Shown piece after piece: positions 17,493-25,373 of a stretch of 64,000 nt of DNA (position 1 is its first letter; every line of letters starts with the position of its first letter). Source of the DNA: Rhizobium sp. LC145 (GTDB taxonomy: Bacteria; Pseudomonadota; Alphaproteobacteria; Rhizobiales; Rhizobiaceae). The stretch is from assembly GCF_001005825.1 (NCBI RefSeq), contig NZ_LBHV01000004.1, positions 558,001-622,000 on the forward strand. Direction: 5' to 3'. The notes under the pieces were generated by a model. The model was given only the letters and a program-made list of their open reading frames with translations. It searched no databases and had not been told where the DNA came from. A program made the position numbers and the translations under genes.

Positions 17493-18745
17493 ACGTCCGC
17501 CCCAGCGTGACCGACACCGTTACGAAGCGGCTGCTCAACATCAACAATTACTTCTATCGTCGCGGAGGCGCCGAAACGGTCTTCTTCGATCACACGGCGC
17601 TTTTCGAGGAGATCGGCTGGGATGTCGTGCCCTTCGCCATGCAGCATGAGAACAACCAGCCCTCCCCATGGTCGGAATATTTCGTCTCCGAGATCGAATA
17701 CGGACGGGAGGCGGGCCCGCTCGCCAAGGCGGCACAGGCTGCCAAGGTCATCTATTCGCTGGAAGCGCAACGCAATCTCAAGCGGCTGATCGAAAAGGCG
17801 AGACCGAACATCGCCCATGCCCACAACGTCTACCACCACCTGTCGCCGGCGATCTTCTCGACCCTGAAGGACGCCGGAATTCCGGTCGTGATGACCGCCC
17901 ACGACCTGAAACTCGCCTGCCCTGCCTACAAGATGCTGCGCGAGGGAAAGGTGTGCGAGGATTGCCGTGGCGGCCGCATACACAATGTCGTCGTCCACCG
18001 CTGCGTGAAAGAGTCGCTCGCGCTCAGCGCCGTCGTCTTCGCCGAGACCACGCTGCACCGAATGCTCGGACTTTATCGCAACAAGGTCGACCGCATCGTC
18101 GTTCCAAGCCGCTTCTATCGCGAGAAGCTGATGGAATGGGGTTGGCCGGCGGAAAGCCTCGTCCACATCCCCAACTTCGTCGATGTCGAGAAGTTTTCGG
18201 CCGATTGGGCGGAGAGCGACTATTTCGTCTTCGCCGGAAGGCTGGCTCCGGAAAAGGGCATTGCGACACTGATCCGCGCCGCCGCCAAGGCCGGGCAGCG
18301 CCTGGTGATCGCCGGCACCGGCCCCGAGGAAATGAAGCTGCGGCAGCTCGCGGAAGCCATGCAGGCGGACGTCACCTTCGCCGGCTATGTCTCGGGCGAA
18401 AATCTCTTTCGCCTGATCGGGCAGTCCCGCGCCCTGGTGCTTCCGTCGGAATGGTACGAGAACGCGCCGATCAGCATCCTAGAAGCCTATGCGCTCGGCC
18501 GCCCGGTGATCGGCGCAGCGATCGGCGGCATACCGGAAATGGTCCGCGAGGATGAGACCGGCAGAACCGCGGCGGCCGGTTCGGTGGAAGACCTCGCCGC
18601 CGTTCTTTCCGCCATGGCGGCACTTTCTCCGCAAAGGCGGGCGGATATGGGCCGGGCGGGCCGCCGGTGGATATCCGCCGATTTCTCCAGCAATGCCTAT
18701 CGGCAGCGCATGCTGGACCTCTACCGGAGCCTCGGCGTCGCCTGA
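17489..18745 (+). CDS. Glycosyltransferase family 4 (GT-B fold)
   Basis: The 418-residue protein has the N-terminal acceptor domain opening NYFYRRGGAETVFFDHT and the AHAHNVYHH segment. The donor domain carries FAGRLAPEKGIATLI and the E-x7-E signature ENAPISILEAY. A cysteine-containing stretch (ACPAYKMLREGKVCEDCRGG, then HRC) follows the acceptor region and is common in a subgroup of capsule and exopolysaccharide transferases. Retaining transfer of a nucleotide-activated sugar is expected; donor and acceptor are unknown. The ATG at 17489 overlaps the deacetylase stop by 4 nt. Confidence 0.85.
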   Translation: MNVRPSVTDTVTKRLLNINNYFYRRGGAETVFFDHTALFEEIGWDVVPFAMQHENNQPSPWSEYFVSEIEYGREAGPLAKAAQAAKVIYSLEAQRNLKRLIEKARPNIAHAHNVYHHLSPAIFSTLKDAGIPVVMTAHDLKLACPAYKMLREGKVCEDCRGGRIHNVVVHRCVKESLALSAVVFAETTLHRMLGLYRNKVDRIVVPSRFYREKLMEWGWPAESLVHIPNFVDVEKFSADWAESDYFVFAGRLAPEKGIATLIRAAAKAGQRLVIAGTGPEEMKLRQLAEAMQADVTFAGYVSGENLFRLIGQSRALVLPSEWYENAPISILEAYALGRPVIGAAIGGIPEMVREDETGRTAAAGSVEDLAAVLSAMAALSPQRRADMGRAGRRWISADFSSNAYRQRMLDLYRSLGVA

Positions 18746-18749
18746 GGAC

Positions 18750-18776
18750 AAAGGCCTCGGCAACGTTCCGGCCTTT
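18750..18776 (+). terminator. Weak hairpin after the first glycosyltransferase operon
   Basis: AAAGGCC pairs with GGCCTTT across a 13-nt loop, followed by TTTT-type sequence, 5 nt after the upstream stop codon. It may end or attenuate the asnB-to-GT transcript before the next glycosyltransferase. The 136-nt gap also holds a perfect GGAACGTTCC palindrome at 18831-18840, which could be a regulator site or part of a new promoter. Confidence 0.35.
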
Positions 18777-18881
18777 TGCGTTAAAACCGCACAGCTTCCC
18801 TAGAATTTTAGCGGTTCGATTTCCGGTATCGGAACGTTCCATCGGTACAACCTACTCAGAAATGATTTCTGGGCCGGGTCA

Positions 18882-20249
18882 ATGGAAAAGAAAACGCGTG
18901 TCTCGCAGATGGAACATCCGCCATTCGCAAACGGGGCGCCGGATCATCTCGCGCTCGGGGACAACCTGAACGCACGACCGGCTCCGGCCGCACCGAGCCT
19001 GAACAGGCCGGAGGGGGCGCGGCGGGAGCGCGTGGTGATGAACGAGACACCACGCCTCTCGCCCGCACTCATCGATACCTCCATCACGCCCGATCTTGCG
19101 GAGAGCGTACGGGCGATCCGACGACGGGTCGTCATGCTCGGCCTGCGGGGCATTCCGGACATCCAGGGCGGGATAGAAAAACATGTCGAGATGCTCGGAC
19201 AGGAGCTTCTCCAGCATGGCTGGGATGTCGAGATCCTCGGGCGCAGGCCCTATCTCCGGCAAAAGGCACCTACCGTTTGGCGCGGCATTCGCGTTGTCCC
19301 TCTCTGGGCGCCGCGCTCCATGCTCTTCGAAGCAATCGCGCATACCTTTCTCGGCGTGCTCCATGCTGCCGTGAAACGGCCGGATATCCTGCACATCCAC
19401 GCGATCGGCCCGGGGATTCTGGCTCCGATCGCCCGCCTCGCCGGCCTCAAGGTGGTGGTCACCCATCACGGCTATGATTACGACCGGGAGAAATGGGGGC
19501 CGCTCGCAAGGCGGGTGCTGCGGCTCGGAGAAAGATTGGCGATGCGCTTCGCCAGCGCCAGCATCGGGGTTTCGGGGGATGTCGCCCGGACCATGAAGGC
19601 GCGGCACTGCAGAGAGGTCAGCCACATTCCGAACGGCGTGAACGTGCGGCCCGGCATTGCCGGCAATGGCGTCATCGAGCGTTTTGGGCTCGAGCGCCGG
19701 CGCTATATCGTCATGGTTGCCCGCATCGTTCCGGAAAAGCGGCAGAACGATCTGATCGCCGCCTTCGAGACGCTCGGACGGACGGATTGGAAACTGGTTC
19801 TGGTGGGTGCCGCCGATCACGACAGCCCCTATTCGAAAGAGGTGGAGGCCATGGCCGCGCGGGTTCCGGGCGTGGTAATGGCCGGCTTCCAGAGCGGGGA
19901 AGATCTCGCGGCCCTCTTTTCCCAGGCAGGTCTTTTCGTCCTGCCGTCGATCCACGAAGGCATGCCGATCGCGCTTCTTGAGGCGCTCAGCTACGGGCTT
20001 CCGGTGCTGGCGAGCGATATTCCGGCCAACCGCGAAGTGGAGCTGCCGGCAACGGACTACTTCCCCGTGCGGAACGTCGCGGCGCTTGCCGAAGCGCTTG
20101 CCCGCAAGATGTCGGAACCGTTCAGCCAGGAGGGGGCGCTTGCGCGCATCCGCGAGATCGAACGCGCCTACGGCTGGTCCTCCATAGGGCGCGCCACGGC
20201 GGCGGTCTATCGATCCGTCGTCGCAAAGAACAGCAAGAGGTTCTCTTGA
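18882..20249 (+). CDS. Glycosyltransferase family 4, second copy
   Basis: The protein has up to 455 residues, with an extended N-terminus of about 85 residues before the GT-B core. The core opens VVMLGLRGIPDIQGGIEKHVEML, the pattern of rhamnosyl- and mannosyl-type GT4 enzymes. The donor half has MVARIVPEKRQNDLI and the E-x7-E motif HEGMPIALLEALSYG. The true start is uncertain: ATGs at 18882, 18909 and 19038 are all possible, and the N-terminal extension has low-complexity composition. Its stop overlaps the next start by 4 nt. Confidence 0.8.
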   Translation: MEKKTRVSQMEHPPFANGAPDHLALGDNLNARPAPAAPSLNRPEGARRERVVMNETPRLSPALIDTSITPDLAESVRAIRRRVVMLGLRGIPDIQGGIEKHVEMLGQELLQHGWDVEILGRRPYLRQKAPTVWRGIRVVPLWAPRSMLFEAIAHTFLGVLHAAVKRPDILHIHAIGPGILAPIARLAGLKVVVTHHGYDYDREKWGPLARRVLRLGERLAMRFASASIGVSGDVARTMKARHCREVSHIPNGVNVRPGIAGNGVIERFGLERRRYIVMVARIVPEKRQNDLIAAFETLGRTDWKLVLVGAADHDSPYSKEVEAMAARVPGVVMAGFQSGEDLAALFSQAGLFVLPSIHEGMPIALLEALSYGLPVLASDIPANREVELPATDYFPVRNVAALAEALARKMSEPFSQEGALARIREIERAYGWSSIGRATAAVYRSVVAKNSKRFS

Positions 20250-21301
20250 CCGTATCGATCATCATCAAGACGCTCAACGAAGAGAAGCGGATCGCCCAGA
20301 CGATCCGGCACGCGCTTGCCGGTCTTCCGGGCGGGCGCGGAGAGGTGATCGTCGCCGATAGCGGCTCCTCCGACGGCACGATCGAGATCGCCTCGCGTTA
20401 CCCGGTGCGCATCGTACGTATCGAGGCGCCGGCGCGTCCGAGCTGCGGCCTCGGTCCGCAACTCGGCTTCCAATATGCCCGGTACGAATACATCTGCCTT
20501 CTCGATGGCGACATGGATCTCGACCCTGATTTCCTGCCCGAGGCGCTGGCCTTTCTGGACCGGCACGGCAAGGCGGCGGGGGTAACGGGACATGTCGAGG
20601 AGATGATGCTCGACAATCTGGAATATACGCGCCGCGTCCAGCGGAATGCGCCGGAAAATCGCATCGGCTCCATAGACCGGATGAACGGCGGCGGCCTCTA
20701 TCGGCGGGCGGCGATCGAGAGCATCGGCTACCTCACCGATCGGAACCTGCACGGCTACGAGGAATTCGACCTCGGGATACGCCTAAGGCATGCCGGCTGG
20801 AACCTGCACAGGCTCGACCGGCGCTTCGTCAGGCATTACGGCCACAGCATCAATTCCTATCGGCTCCTGGTGCGTCGCTGGAAGACGAAATATCTCTTCG
20901 GCATCGGGGAAGTTCTGCGGGCGGCAACCGGCAAACCTTATTTCCGGCAGATGCTGAAGGAATTGCCGGAGCTGAAGCTATGGGCGCTGGTCTGCTGCTG
21001 GATCCTTTTCTCGCTCGGCCTCCTCCTCTTCCTGCCGGACAAGCTGCTGGCGCTCGTGCTCGTGGTGGGAATCTTCGCCGCGGTCGTCGCGCTGATGTCG
21101 GTCCGAAAGCGAAGCTTCTCGCTCGGCCTCTACACGGTGGTCGCCTGGCTCTTCCATGCGGCGGGCCTGCCTTTCGGCTATGTCGCTCCGCGACGCAGCC
21201 CGCTCGACTGGATCGAAAGCCGCTATCTTGGAGGGCCCGATGAAAAGACTGATGAGGGCGGCGGGGATTCTGGCGCTTATCGCAGCGGCTCCGGCGGCTA
21301 A
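20246..21301 (+). CDS. Glycosyltransferase family 2 with C-terminal membrane helices
   Basis: The 351-residue protein has the GT-A core VSIIIKTLNEEKRI, ADSGSSDGTIEIA and a DxD-type metal site in LDGDMDLDPDF. A C-terminal pair of hydrophobic helices (LVCCWILFSLGLLLFLP and LALVLVVGIFAAVVALM) anchors it to the inner membrane. The likely start is a TTG that overlaps the preceding stop (TTGA), with a weak AAGAGG site. It should add one sugar of the repeat unit. Its 3' end overlaps the secreted hydrolase gene by 62 nt, an unusually long overlap. Confidence 0.8.
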   Translation: MTVSIIIKTLNEEKRIAQTIRHALAGLPGGRGEVIVADSGSSDGTIEIASRYPVRIVRIEAPARPSCGLGPQLGFQYARYEYICLLDGDMDLDPDFLPEALAFLDRHGKAAGVTGHVEEMMLDNLEYTRRVQRNAPENRIGSIDRMNGGGLYRRAAIESIGYLTDRNLHGYEEFDLGIRLRHAGWNLHRLDRRFVRHYGHSINSYRLLVRRWKTKYLFGIGEVLRAATGKPYFRQMLKELPELKLWALVCCWILFSLGLLLFLPDKLLALVLVVGIFAAVVALMSVRKRSFSLGLYTVVAWLFHAAGLPFGYVAPRRSPLDWIESRYLGGPDEKTDEGGGDSGAYRSGSGG

Positions 21302-23408
21302 CGCCACTGATTGGTTGCCGGTTCGTGAAATCGCGCTGACCGTTGCAAGCGGCAGCCCACTCGACTTTTCCGGTATTCTGCCGAACCAACCGATCGACGA
21401 GGATCACCGGCTTATTGCCGGTGAAGATGGGCGCATCGCGACCGCCGCTTCGCCTCGGTCCCCGAAGCCCCTGTTTTGCGCCTCGCTCGGCTGGAGCCCA
21501 GCGTCCGGCGGCTTTCCCGACCATGCCTCCGCTGATATCTATGCCAGACAACTGGCCATGCGCGGCTACAACATCGCCCGCTTCCATTTCGTCGATGCGA
21601 ACCTGATGCAAGGCCGCGCCGACGATTTCGACTTCAATCCGGACGTGCTCGACCGCATCCATTACCTGATGGCCGCCCTCAAGCGGAACGGCATCTACTG
21701 GATGTTCGACGGGATCACATCCTGGCGGGGCGCCTATGGCGGATATGACGATCGCTGGGATCCCGGCGGCGACGTGAAGCTGGCTCTCCATTTCGACGAC
21801 GAGGCATTCGAACACTGGAAACGGCTGCAGAAGGAGCTTCTCGCCCGGATCAATCCCTATACCGGGATAGCGCCCATCAAGGACGAGGCGCTTGCACTGG
21901 TAATTCTTGCCAATGAAAACGGCATCGAATTCGAGAATGTCGTAAAGGAAGGAAAAGGCTGGCCCGGCTATGCCGGCATGTTACAAAAACCCTTCAATGC
22001 CTGGCTTCGCAACAAATATCGCTCGACCACGGAACTTGGGAAAGCCTGGCCCGACCTCCGCCCCGATGAAAGGCTGGAAGCCGCCTCGATCAGCCTGCCT
22101 GTCGACCGCTACCTGGACGGACCGCGAATGCGCGATCTTCAGGCCTTCTTCGTGGAAACCGAGCGTCGCTCCGCCGACCGAATAACGAACGTGCTGCGCG
22201 ATCTCGGTTATCGCGGCCTCATCAGCACCTATAACAACTGGGCGACGGTCCAGACCTCGCTCAGCCGGGAGCGGCTCGATGCCGTCACCATGAACACCTA
22301 CCAGGATTGGGTCGGTGGCTATGAGCCCGGCTCGGCCATCGGAAACAAAAGCTCCGTCACCGATGCCGCCAGCTACATGCGTTATGCCGCCGCCTCGCGC
22401 TGGCTCGGCAAGCCTTTCGCCCTCAGTGAATATGACCATCTCTTCTGGAGCCGCTACCGCTACGAGGCCGGGCTTCTCATGCCCGCCTATGCGACGCTGC
22501 AGGGATGGGACATTCTCTGCCGCCACGGACATGCACCAATCATCCTGAAATACGGTGAGCCTTATCCCCACAAGCGAGCCATGCTGCCTTATGCGATAGC
22601 GCTCGATCCGGTCGCCCGGGCGGGAGAAACGCTCGCAGCACTTCTCTTCCGTCGAGGCGATGTCTCGCCGGCTCGCAACGTGATCCCTTTCACCATGCGT
22701 GGCATGGAAGACCTGAACGATGACATGCAGGCGGCCGAGCCCGACGCGTTGACCGAGCTCGCACTCGTCTCCCGCATCGGCCTCAAATCCTCGGATGGCC
22801 TGCGGGAACTGCTTGCGGTCAATCAACCCCGCAAAGACACCCAGGCGCAAGAACTGCTCGACGCGTTGAGAGAGGCCGGTCTCCTGCCGGCCAATAATCG
22901 CACCGATCCGGAGCGTGGAATATTCGAAAGCGATACCGGCGAACTGCTGCTCGACCGGGAAGAACAGCGATTGACGCTTTCCACGCCCCGGACCGAGGCA
23001 GCCGCTTTCAGCAAGTTGGACGGCCCTCTCGACCTCGGAACCTTGCGGGTTGAAAGTGCCGACGGCGCAGGCTTGATCGCGGCGGCGGCGCTGGATGGCG
23101 GCTCGTCGCTTGCCACCGCCAAGCGTATCCTGCTGATCTTCGCGACGGACGCCCGCAATACGAACATGCGCTTTCGGGACCCCGAGGAGAACGTGATCGA
23201 GGATTTCGGCTCGCTGCCGGTGCTGATCCGCAAGGGCGAGGTTGCACTGGAGTTCAAGGAACGCGTCGCTCGCTGGCGCCTCTCCTCGGTTGGGCTGGAT
23301 GGGAAAGTGAAGGCGCCGCTGCGGGTCGAAACAGGACCTATCCGCTTCAATCTTTCGAACGACACCCCCTCCGGGCCGACCACCTTCTTCCTGCTTGAAA
23401 CCGATTGA
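21240..23408 (+). CDS. Secreted glycoside hydrolase-like protein (clan GH-A type) of the polysaccharide cluster
   Basis: The 722-residue protein has a signal peptide (RAAGILALIAAAPAANA). The TIM-barrel-like region shows RGYNIARFHFVD, a probable acid/base Glu in VILANENGIEF and a probable nucleophile Glu in KPFALSEYDHLFWS, the spacing of clan GH-A enzymes. A C-terminal beta-rich domain of about 200 residues follows. Such a periplasmic hydrolase could trim or cleave the polymer made by the cluster, as ExsH, ExoK or CelC do in rhizobial systems. The start at 21240 gives a clean signal peptide and a GGAGGG site but lies inside the preceding gene. The exact GH family is not assigned. Confidence 0.7.
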   Translation: MKRLMRAAGILALIAAAPAANATDWLPVREIALTVASGSPLDFSGILPNQPIDEDHRLIAGEDGRIATAASPRSPKPLFCASLGWSPASGGFPDHASADIYARQLAMRGYNIARFHFVDANLMQGRADDFDFNPDVLDRIHYLMAALKRNGIYWMFDGITSWRGAYGGYDDRWDPGGDVKLALHFDDEAFEHWKRLQKELLARINPYTGIAPIKDEALALVILANENGIEFENVVKEGKGWPGYAGMLQKPFNAWLRNKYRSTTELGKAWPDLRPDERLEAASISLPVDRYLDGPRMRDLQAFFVETERRSADRITNVLRDLGYRGLISTYNNWATVQTSLSRERLDAVTMNTYQDWVGGYEPGSAIGNKSSVTDAASYMRYAAASRWLGKPFALSEYDHLFWSRYRYEAGLLMPAYATLQGWDILCRHGHAPIILKYGEPYPHKRAMLPYAIALDPVARAGETLAALLFRRGDVSPARNVIPFTMRGMEDLNDDMQAAEPDALTELALVSRIGLKSSDGLRELLAVNQPRKDTQAQELLDALREAGLLPANNRTDPERGIFESDTGELLLDREEQRLTLSTPRTEAAAFSKLDGPLDLGTLRVESADGAGLIAAAALDGGSSLATAKRILLIFATDARNTNMRFRDPEENVIEDFGSLPVLIRKGEVALEFKERVARWRLSSVGLDGKVKAPLRVETGPIRFNLSNDTPSGPTTFFLLETD

Positions 23409-23409
23409 G

Positions 23410-23440
23410 GCGAGCCTCCGGGATCAAAATCCCGGCTCGC
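23410..23440 (+). terminator. Terminator of the polysaccharide cluster
   Basis: A hairpin directly after the hydrolase stop has a 7-bp inner stem (CCGGGAT/ATCCCGG, 4-nt loop) and a 5-bp outer stem (GCGAG/CTCGC), with a 3-nt bulge. No long T-tract follows. It separates the polysaccharide genes from the stress-protein genes. Confidence 0.6.
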
Positions 23441-23480
23441 TGGTTGGATAGATATACCGACCTGGACAGGAGGAATATCG

Positions 23481-23699
23481 ATGGCCCATGCGAGCACGAA
23501 ACATGTCGGCAGCGGCACTCGGGGCAAGGGTAGCGGGAGCGGCGCCATGACGGACGTCGACAAGGAGCTCATTCCCGAAAACACGGTGCTTTCCAATCGC
23601 GACAAGGCGCAGCATTCCCGCCAGCGTGGCCTCGACAGCAAGGCCGTGCAGACAGAGCAGTTTCACGATCACGAAGCCAATCATTTGAAAGAGGATTAG
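23481..23699 (+). CDS. Small conserved rhizobial hypothetical protein
   Basis: This 72-residue, very hydrophilic protein is probably disordered. It begins with a Gly/Ser/Lys-rich segment and ends in a His- and charge-rich tail (EQFHDHEANHLKED). AGGAGG lies before the ATG. I do not recognise a domain. No EcfG-type promoter is visible in front of it. It is grouped with the following small stress-type proteins. Confidence 0.6.
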   Translation: MAHASTKHVGSGTRGKGSGSGAMTDVDKELIPENTVLSNRDKAQHSRQRGLDSKAVQTEQFHDHEANHLKED

Positions 23700-23879
23700 C
23701 GGACCGAATCATCACAACCGGGTGAGATTCACTCCTCGCGGAATTGAACCGGATTTATTGTCAAGATCACCCTTGCAAAGAATGGGGGAAAGAGTCACTG
23801 TTGGCTATCGCCAGGGTATGAAGGGGCGATGGCGACGGGAGGCAAGGCACGCTTCGCCCCGTAATGGAGGCCGAAAACA

Positions 23880-24095
23880 ATGAATACGGCAGTCGTTACG
23901 CATGCATTCGAACCAAGCGAACTGGCTTTCCTCCAGCGTTTCTTCAACACGCTGTGCGCTGAGCGCGGACTGGATGGTGGAAGTTTGGCCGCCAATGATC
24001 TAGCTGCGCAAATTCTGCAGCTTTATCAACAAGGTGTGCGGGACGAAAGAGAACTCCACATCCATCTGGGGGAAATGCCCCACATCAAGAACTGA
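23880..24095 (+). CDS. Small conserved hypothetical protein
   Basis: The 71-residue protein is mostly helical by composition (FLQRFFNTLCAERG, DLAAQILQLYQQGV). It resembles a family of short uncharacterised rhizobial proteins; no function is known to me. The ATG follows a GGAGG-containing segment by several bases. It is preceded by a 180-nt gap with no recognisable promoter, and a hairpin shared with the convergent ferritin-like gene follows it. Confidence 0.6.
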   Translation: MNTAVVTHAFEPSELAFLQRFFNTLCAERGLDGGSLAANDLAAQILQLYQQGVRDERELHIHLGEMPHIKN

Positions 24096-24106
24096 TCGCG
24101 CTTCCG

Positions 24107-24128
24107 CCAGCCGTCCGACGGCGGCTGG
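24107..24128. terminator. Hairpin between convergent genes
   Basis: CCAGCCG pairs with CGGCTGG across an 8-nt loop in the 43-nt gap between the 71-residue gene and the convergent DUF892 gene. It has no clear T-tract. Confidence 0.5.
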
Positions 24129-24138
24129 TATCTGATCC

Positions 24139-24648
24139 CTAACGCTTGGCCTGCAGTTCGCGTTCGTCGCGCATGAGGAAGACCCGCGTGACGTTGTCGA
24201 GGTTTGCCTCCAACCAGTCGGCCATTGCGATCTCCTCCTCCAGGATACGCTCGAACACCGCTTTCGCTTCGATCTCCCCAAGCTCATCCGCCGCTGCGAT
24301 CAGCACACGGTAGCTCGCGATCTCCACATGCTCGAACGCGTAGCTCGCCATGGCTCCCTTGATCACCTCATCGCTCGTGAATATGCCTCCGAGCCCCTGG
24401 GCGGTTGCGGCAAGCTTTCCCGCGATATCCTTGAGCGTCGAGGCGCCGCCCGCCGCGAACCGCCCAAGCAGGTCTTCCAGGACTTCAGCATGCGCTCGGG
24501 TTTCGATCAGATGCTGCTCGATGCGGTTTCTGAGATCGGGATAGTTCTCGAGGCGCCGCGATTGCGCCGTCATCATCGTTATGGCCTGCTCCTCCATCGC
24601 ATGGGCGTCCCGAAGCCACGCGATGAAATTGTCTCTGGCATGGGTCAT
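24139..24648 (-). CDS. Ferritin-like DUF892 (YciE/YciF family) stress protein
   Basis: The 169-residue protein forms a predicted four-helix bundle. Ferritin-like iron ligands are visible as Glu/His pairs: DAHAMEEQAITMM, IETRAHAEVLEDLL, FEHVEIASYRVL and ILEEEIAMADWLE. YciE/YciF homologues are induced in general stress and bind a di-metal site; the reaction is unknown. A longer frame exists, but the ATG at 24648 has AGGAGA at good spacing. An EcfG-type promoter (GGAAC-N17-GTT) lies at 24733-24709 on the same strand, placing the transcript start about 50 nt upstream of this ATG. Confidence 0.85.
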   Translation of the reverse strand: MTHARDNFIAWLRDAHAMEEQAITMMTAQSRRLENYPDLRNRIEQHLIETRAHAEVLEDLLGRFAAGGASTLKDIAGKLAATAQGLGGIFTSDEVIKGAMASYAFEHVEIASYRVLIAAADELGEIEAKAVFERILEEEIAMADWLEANLDNVTRVFLMRDERELQAKR

Positions 24649-24708
24649 GTCGTTTCTCCTAGCATCTTCGACCTCCCGACGGGCCGGGCTCGTCGGGCGC
24701 ATCGCATC

Positions 24709-24733
24709 AACTTGAGAAGACGCGCTAAGTTCC
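24709..24733 (-). promoter_or_regulatory. EcfG (RpoE2)-type promoter of the DUF892 gene
   Basis: On the minus strand GGAAC (24733-24729) is followed after 17 nt by GTT (24711-24709), the alphaproteobacterial general-stress promoter pattern. The expected start is near 24701. Confidence 0.75.
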
Positions 24734-24798
24734 GCCGACCGTTCGCCGGGCCCGAAGATACTGCCCGAAAAAGGCTCCGATCGGAGCGCCTGTCGGGA

Positions 24799-24823
24799 GG
24801 AACAATAGCCGCCGGGCTCCGTT
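24799..24823 (+). promoter_or_regulatory. EcfG (RpoE2)-type promoter of the 24862-25275 gene pair
   Basis: GGAAC at 24799-24803, 17 nt, then GTT at 24821-24823. The predicted start near 24831 leaves a leader of about 30 nt with AAGGAG at 24849-24854. It is divergent from the DUF892 promoter 66 bp away. Confidence 0.75.
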
Positions 24824-24861
24824 GTGCTCCTGCAAGGAAGAGTACCGCAAGGAGACTAATC

Positions 24862-25041
24862 ATGATGCCCGATCCACGCGAACCGAGCGAACAGCCGCCG
24901 ATGCCGGCGCCGACCTGGAAGCCGGAACCGCCGATCGACGAGCCTGAGCCGGACCGCCTTCCGGACGAGGCACCATTGCCTAATCCGGACGAAACCGAAA
25001 ATCCGCCGGTCTACATGCCGCCGGGCAACCGCGTTCAATAA
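24862..25041 (+). CDS. Small proline-rich hypothetical protein
   Basis: The product has 59 residues, about a third proline plus many Glu/Asp (MPAPTWKPEPPIDEPEPD), so it is certainly extended or disordered. No domain is recognised. The AAGGAG at 24849 and the promoter at 24799 fix this start although the frame stays open far upstream. It is first in a probable two-gene stress operon with the single-helix membrane protein that follows 27 nt later. Confidence 0.6.
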   Translation: MMPDPREPSEQPPMPAPTWKPEPPIDEPEPDRLPDEAPLPNPDETENPPVYMPPGNRVQ

Positions 25042-25068
25042 TGGGTCCGGTGGCAACAGGAGGTGACC

Positions 25069-25275
25069 ATGGCAACCCATAGCGACATGCACACGCATCG
25101 CGGAGACAAGCACCCCGGCGAAGAGCATGGAGCGCCCAGGCTGGAGCTCTGGAAGCTATTTGCCGCGGCCCTGTTCATCCTTCTCTGCGTGTTGGCCGCG
25201 ATGGAGCTCTTCAATGTAGCGGAGTTTGGCGGCACTGAACCCCTCAATCCGCCTCCACACGGCATAGACCAGTAG
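25069..25275 (+). CDS. Small single-helix membrane protein
   Basis: The 68-residue protein has a His-rich polar N-terminus (HSDMHTHRGDKHPGEEH), one membrane helix (LFAAALFILLCVLAAMELF) and a short periplasmic tail. AGGAGG is 5 nt before the ATG at 25069; a GTG at 25063 overlaps the ribosome site and is unlikely. The His cluster could bind metal, but that is only suggestive. It is probably driven by the EcfG-type promoter upstream of the preceding gene. Confidence 0.65.
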   Translation: MATHSDMHTHRGDKHPGEEHGAPRLELWKLFAAALFILLCVLAAMELFNVAEFGGTEPLNPPPHGIDQ

Positions 25276-25283
25276 CGGATCCT

Positions 25284-25309
25284 TCTCCCGCGCCCCTCAG
25301 CGTGGGAGA
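25284..25309 (+). terminator. Hairpin terminator after the small membrane protein gene
   Basis: A 9-bp stem (TCTCCCGCG with CGTGGGAGA, one G-U pair) and an 8-nt loop lie 8 nt after the stop codon. It separates the small-protein operon from the promoter of the phospholipase D-like gene. Confidence 0.65.
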
Positions 25310-25316
25310 GACCGTT

Positions 25317-25342
25317 GGAACAAAGGGAAAATTTCGCACGTT
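25317..25342 (+). promoter_or_regulatory. EcfG (RpoE2)-type promoter of the ClsB-like gene
   Basis: GGAAC at 25317-25321, 18 nt, then GTT at 25340-25342, preceded by CAC. The expected start near 25350 lies inside the longest possible reading frame and so argues for a downstream start codon of the gene. Confidence 0.7.
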
Positions 25343-25373
25343 CATCTATCACTCATCTCAGGAGATGGCGCAG

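Noticed and set aside
18831..18840. EcfG-type promoter at GGAACGTTCC before the second GT4 gene
   Set aside because: GGAAC is present, but no GTT follows at 17 or 18 nt; the palindrome may be a different site.
23700..23879. EcfG-type promoter before the 71-residue protein gene
   Set aside because: Only GGAAT-like sequence with wrong spacing was seen.
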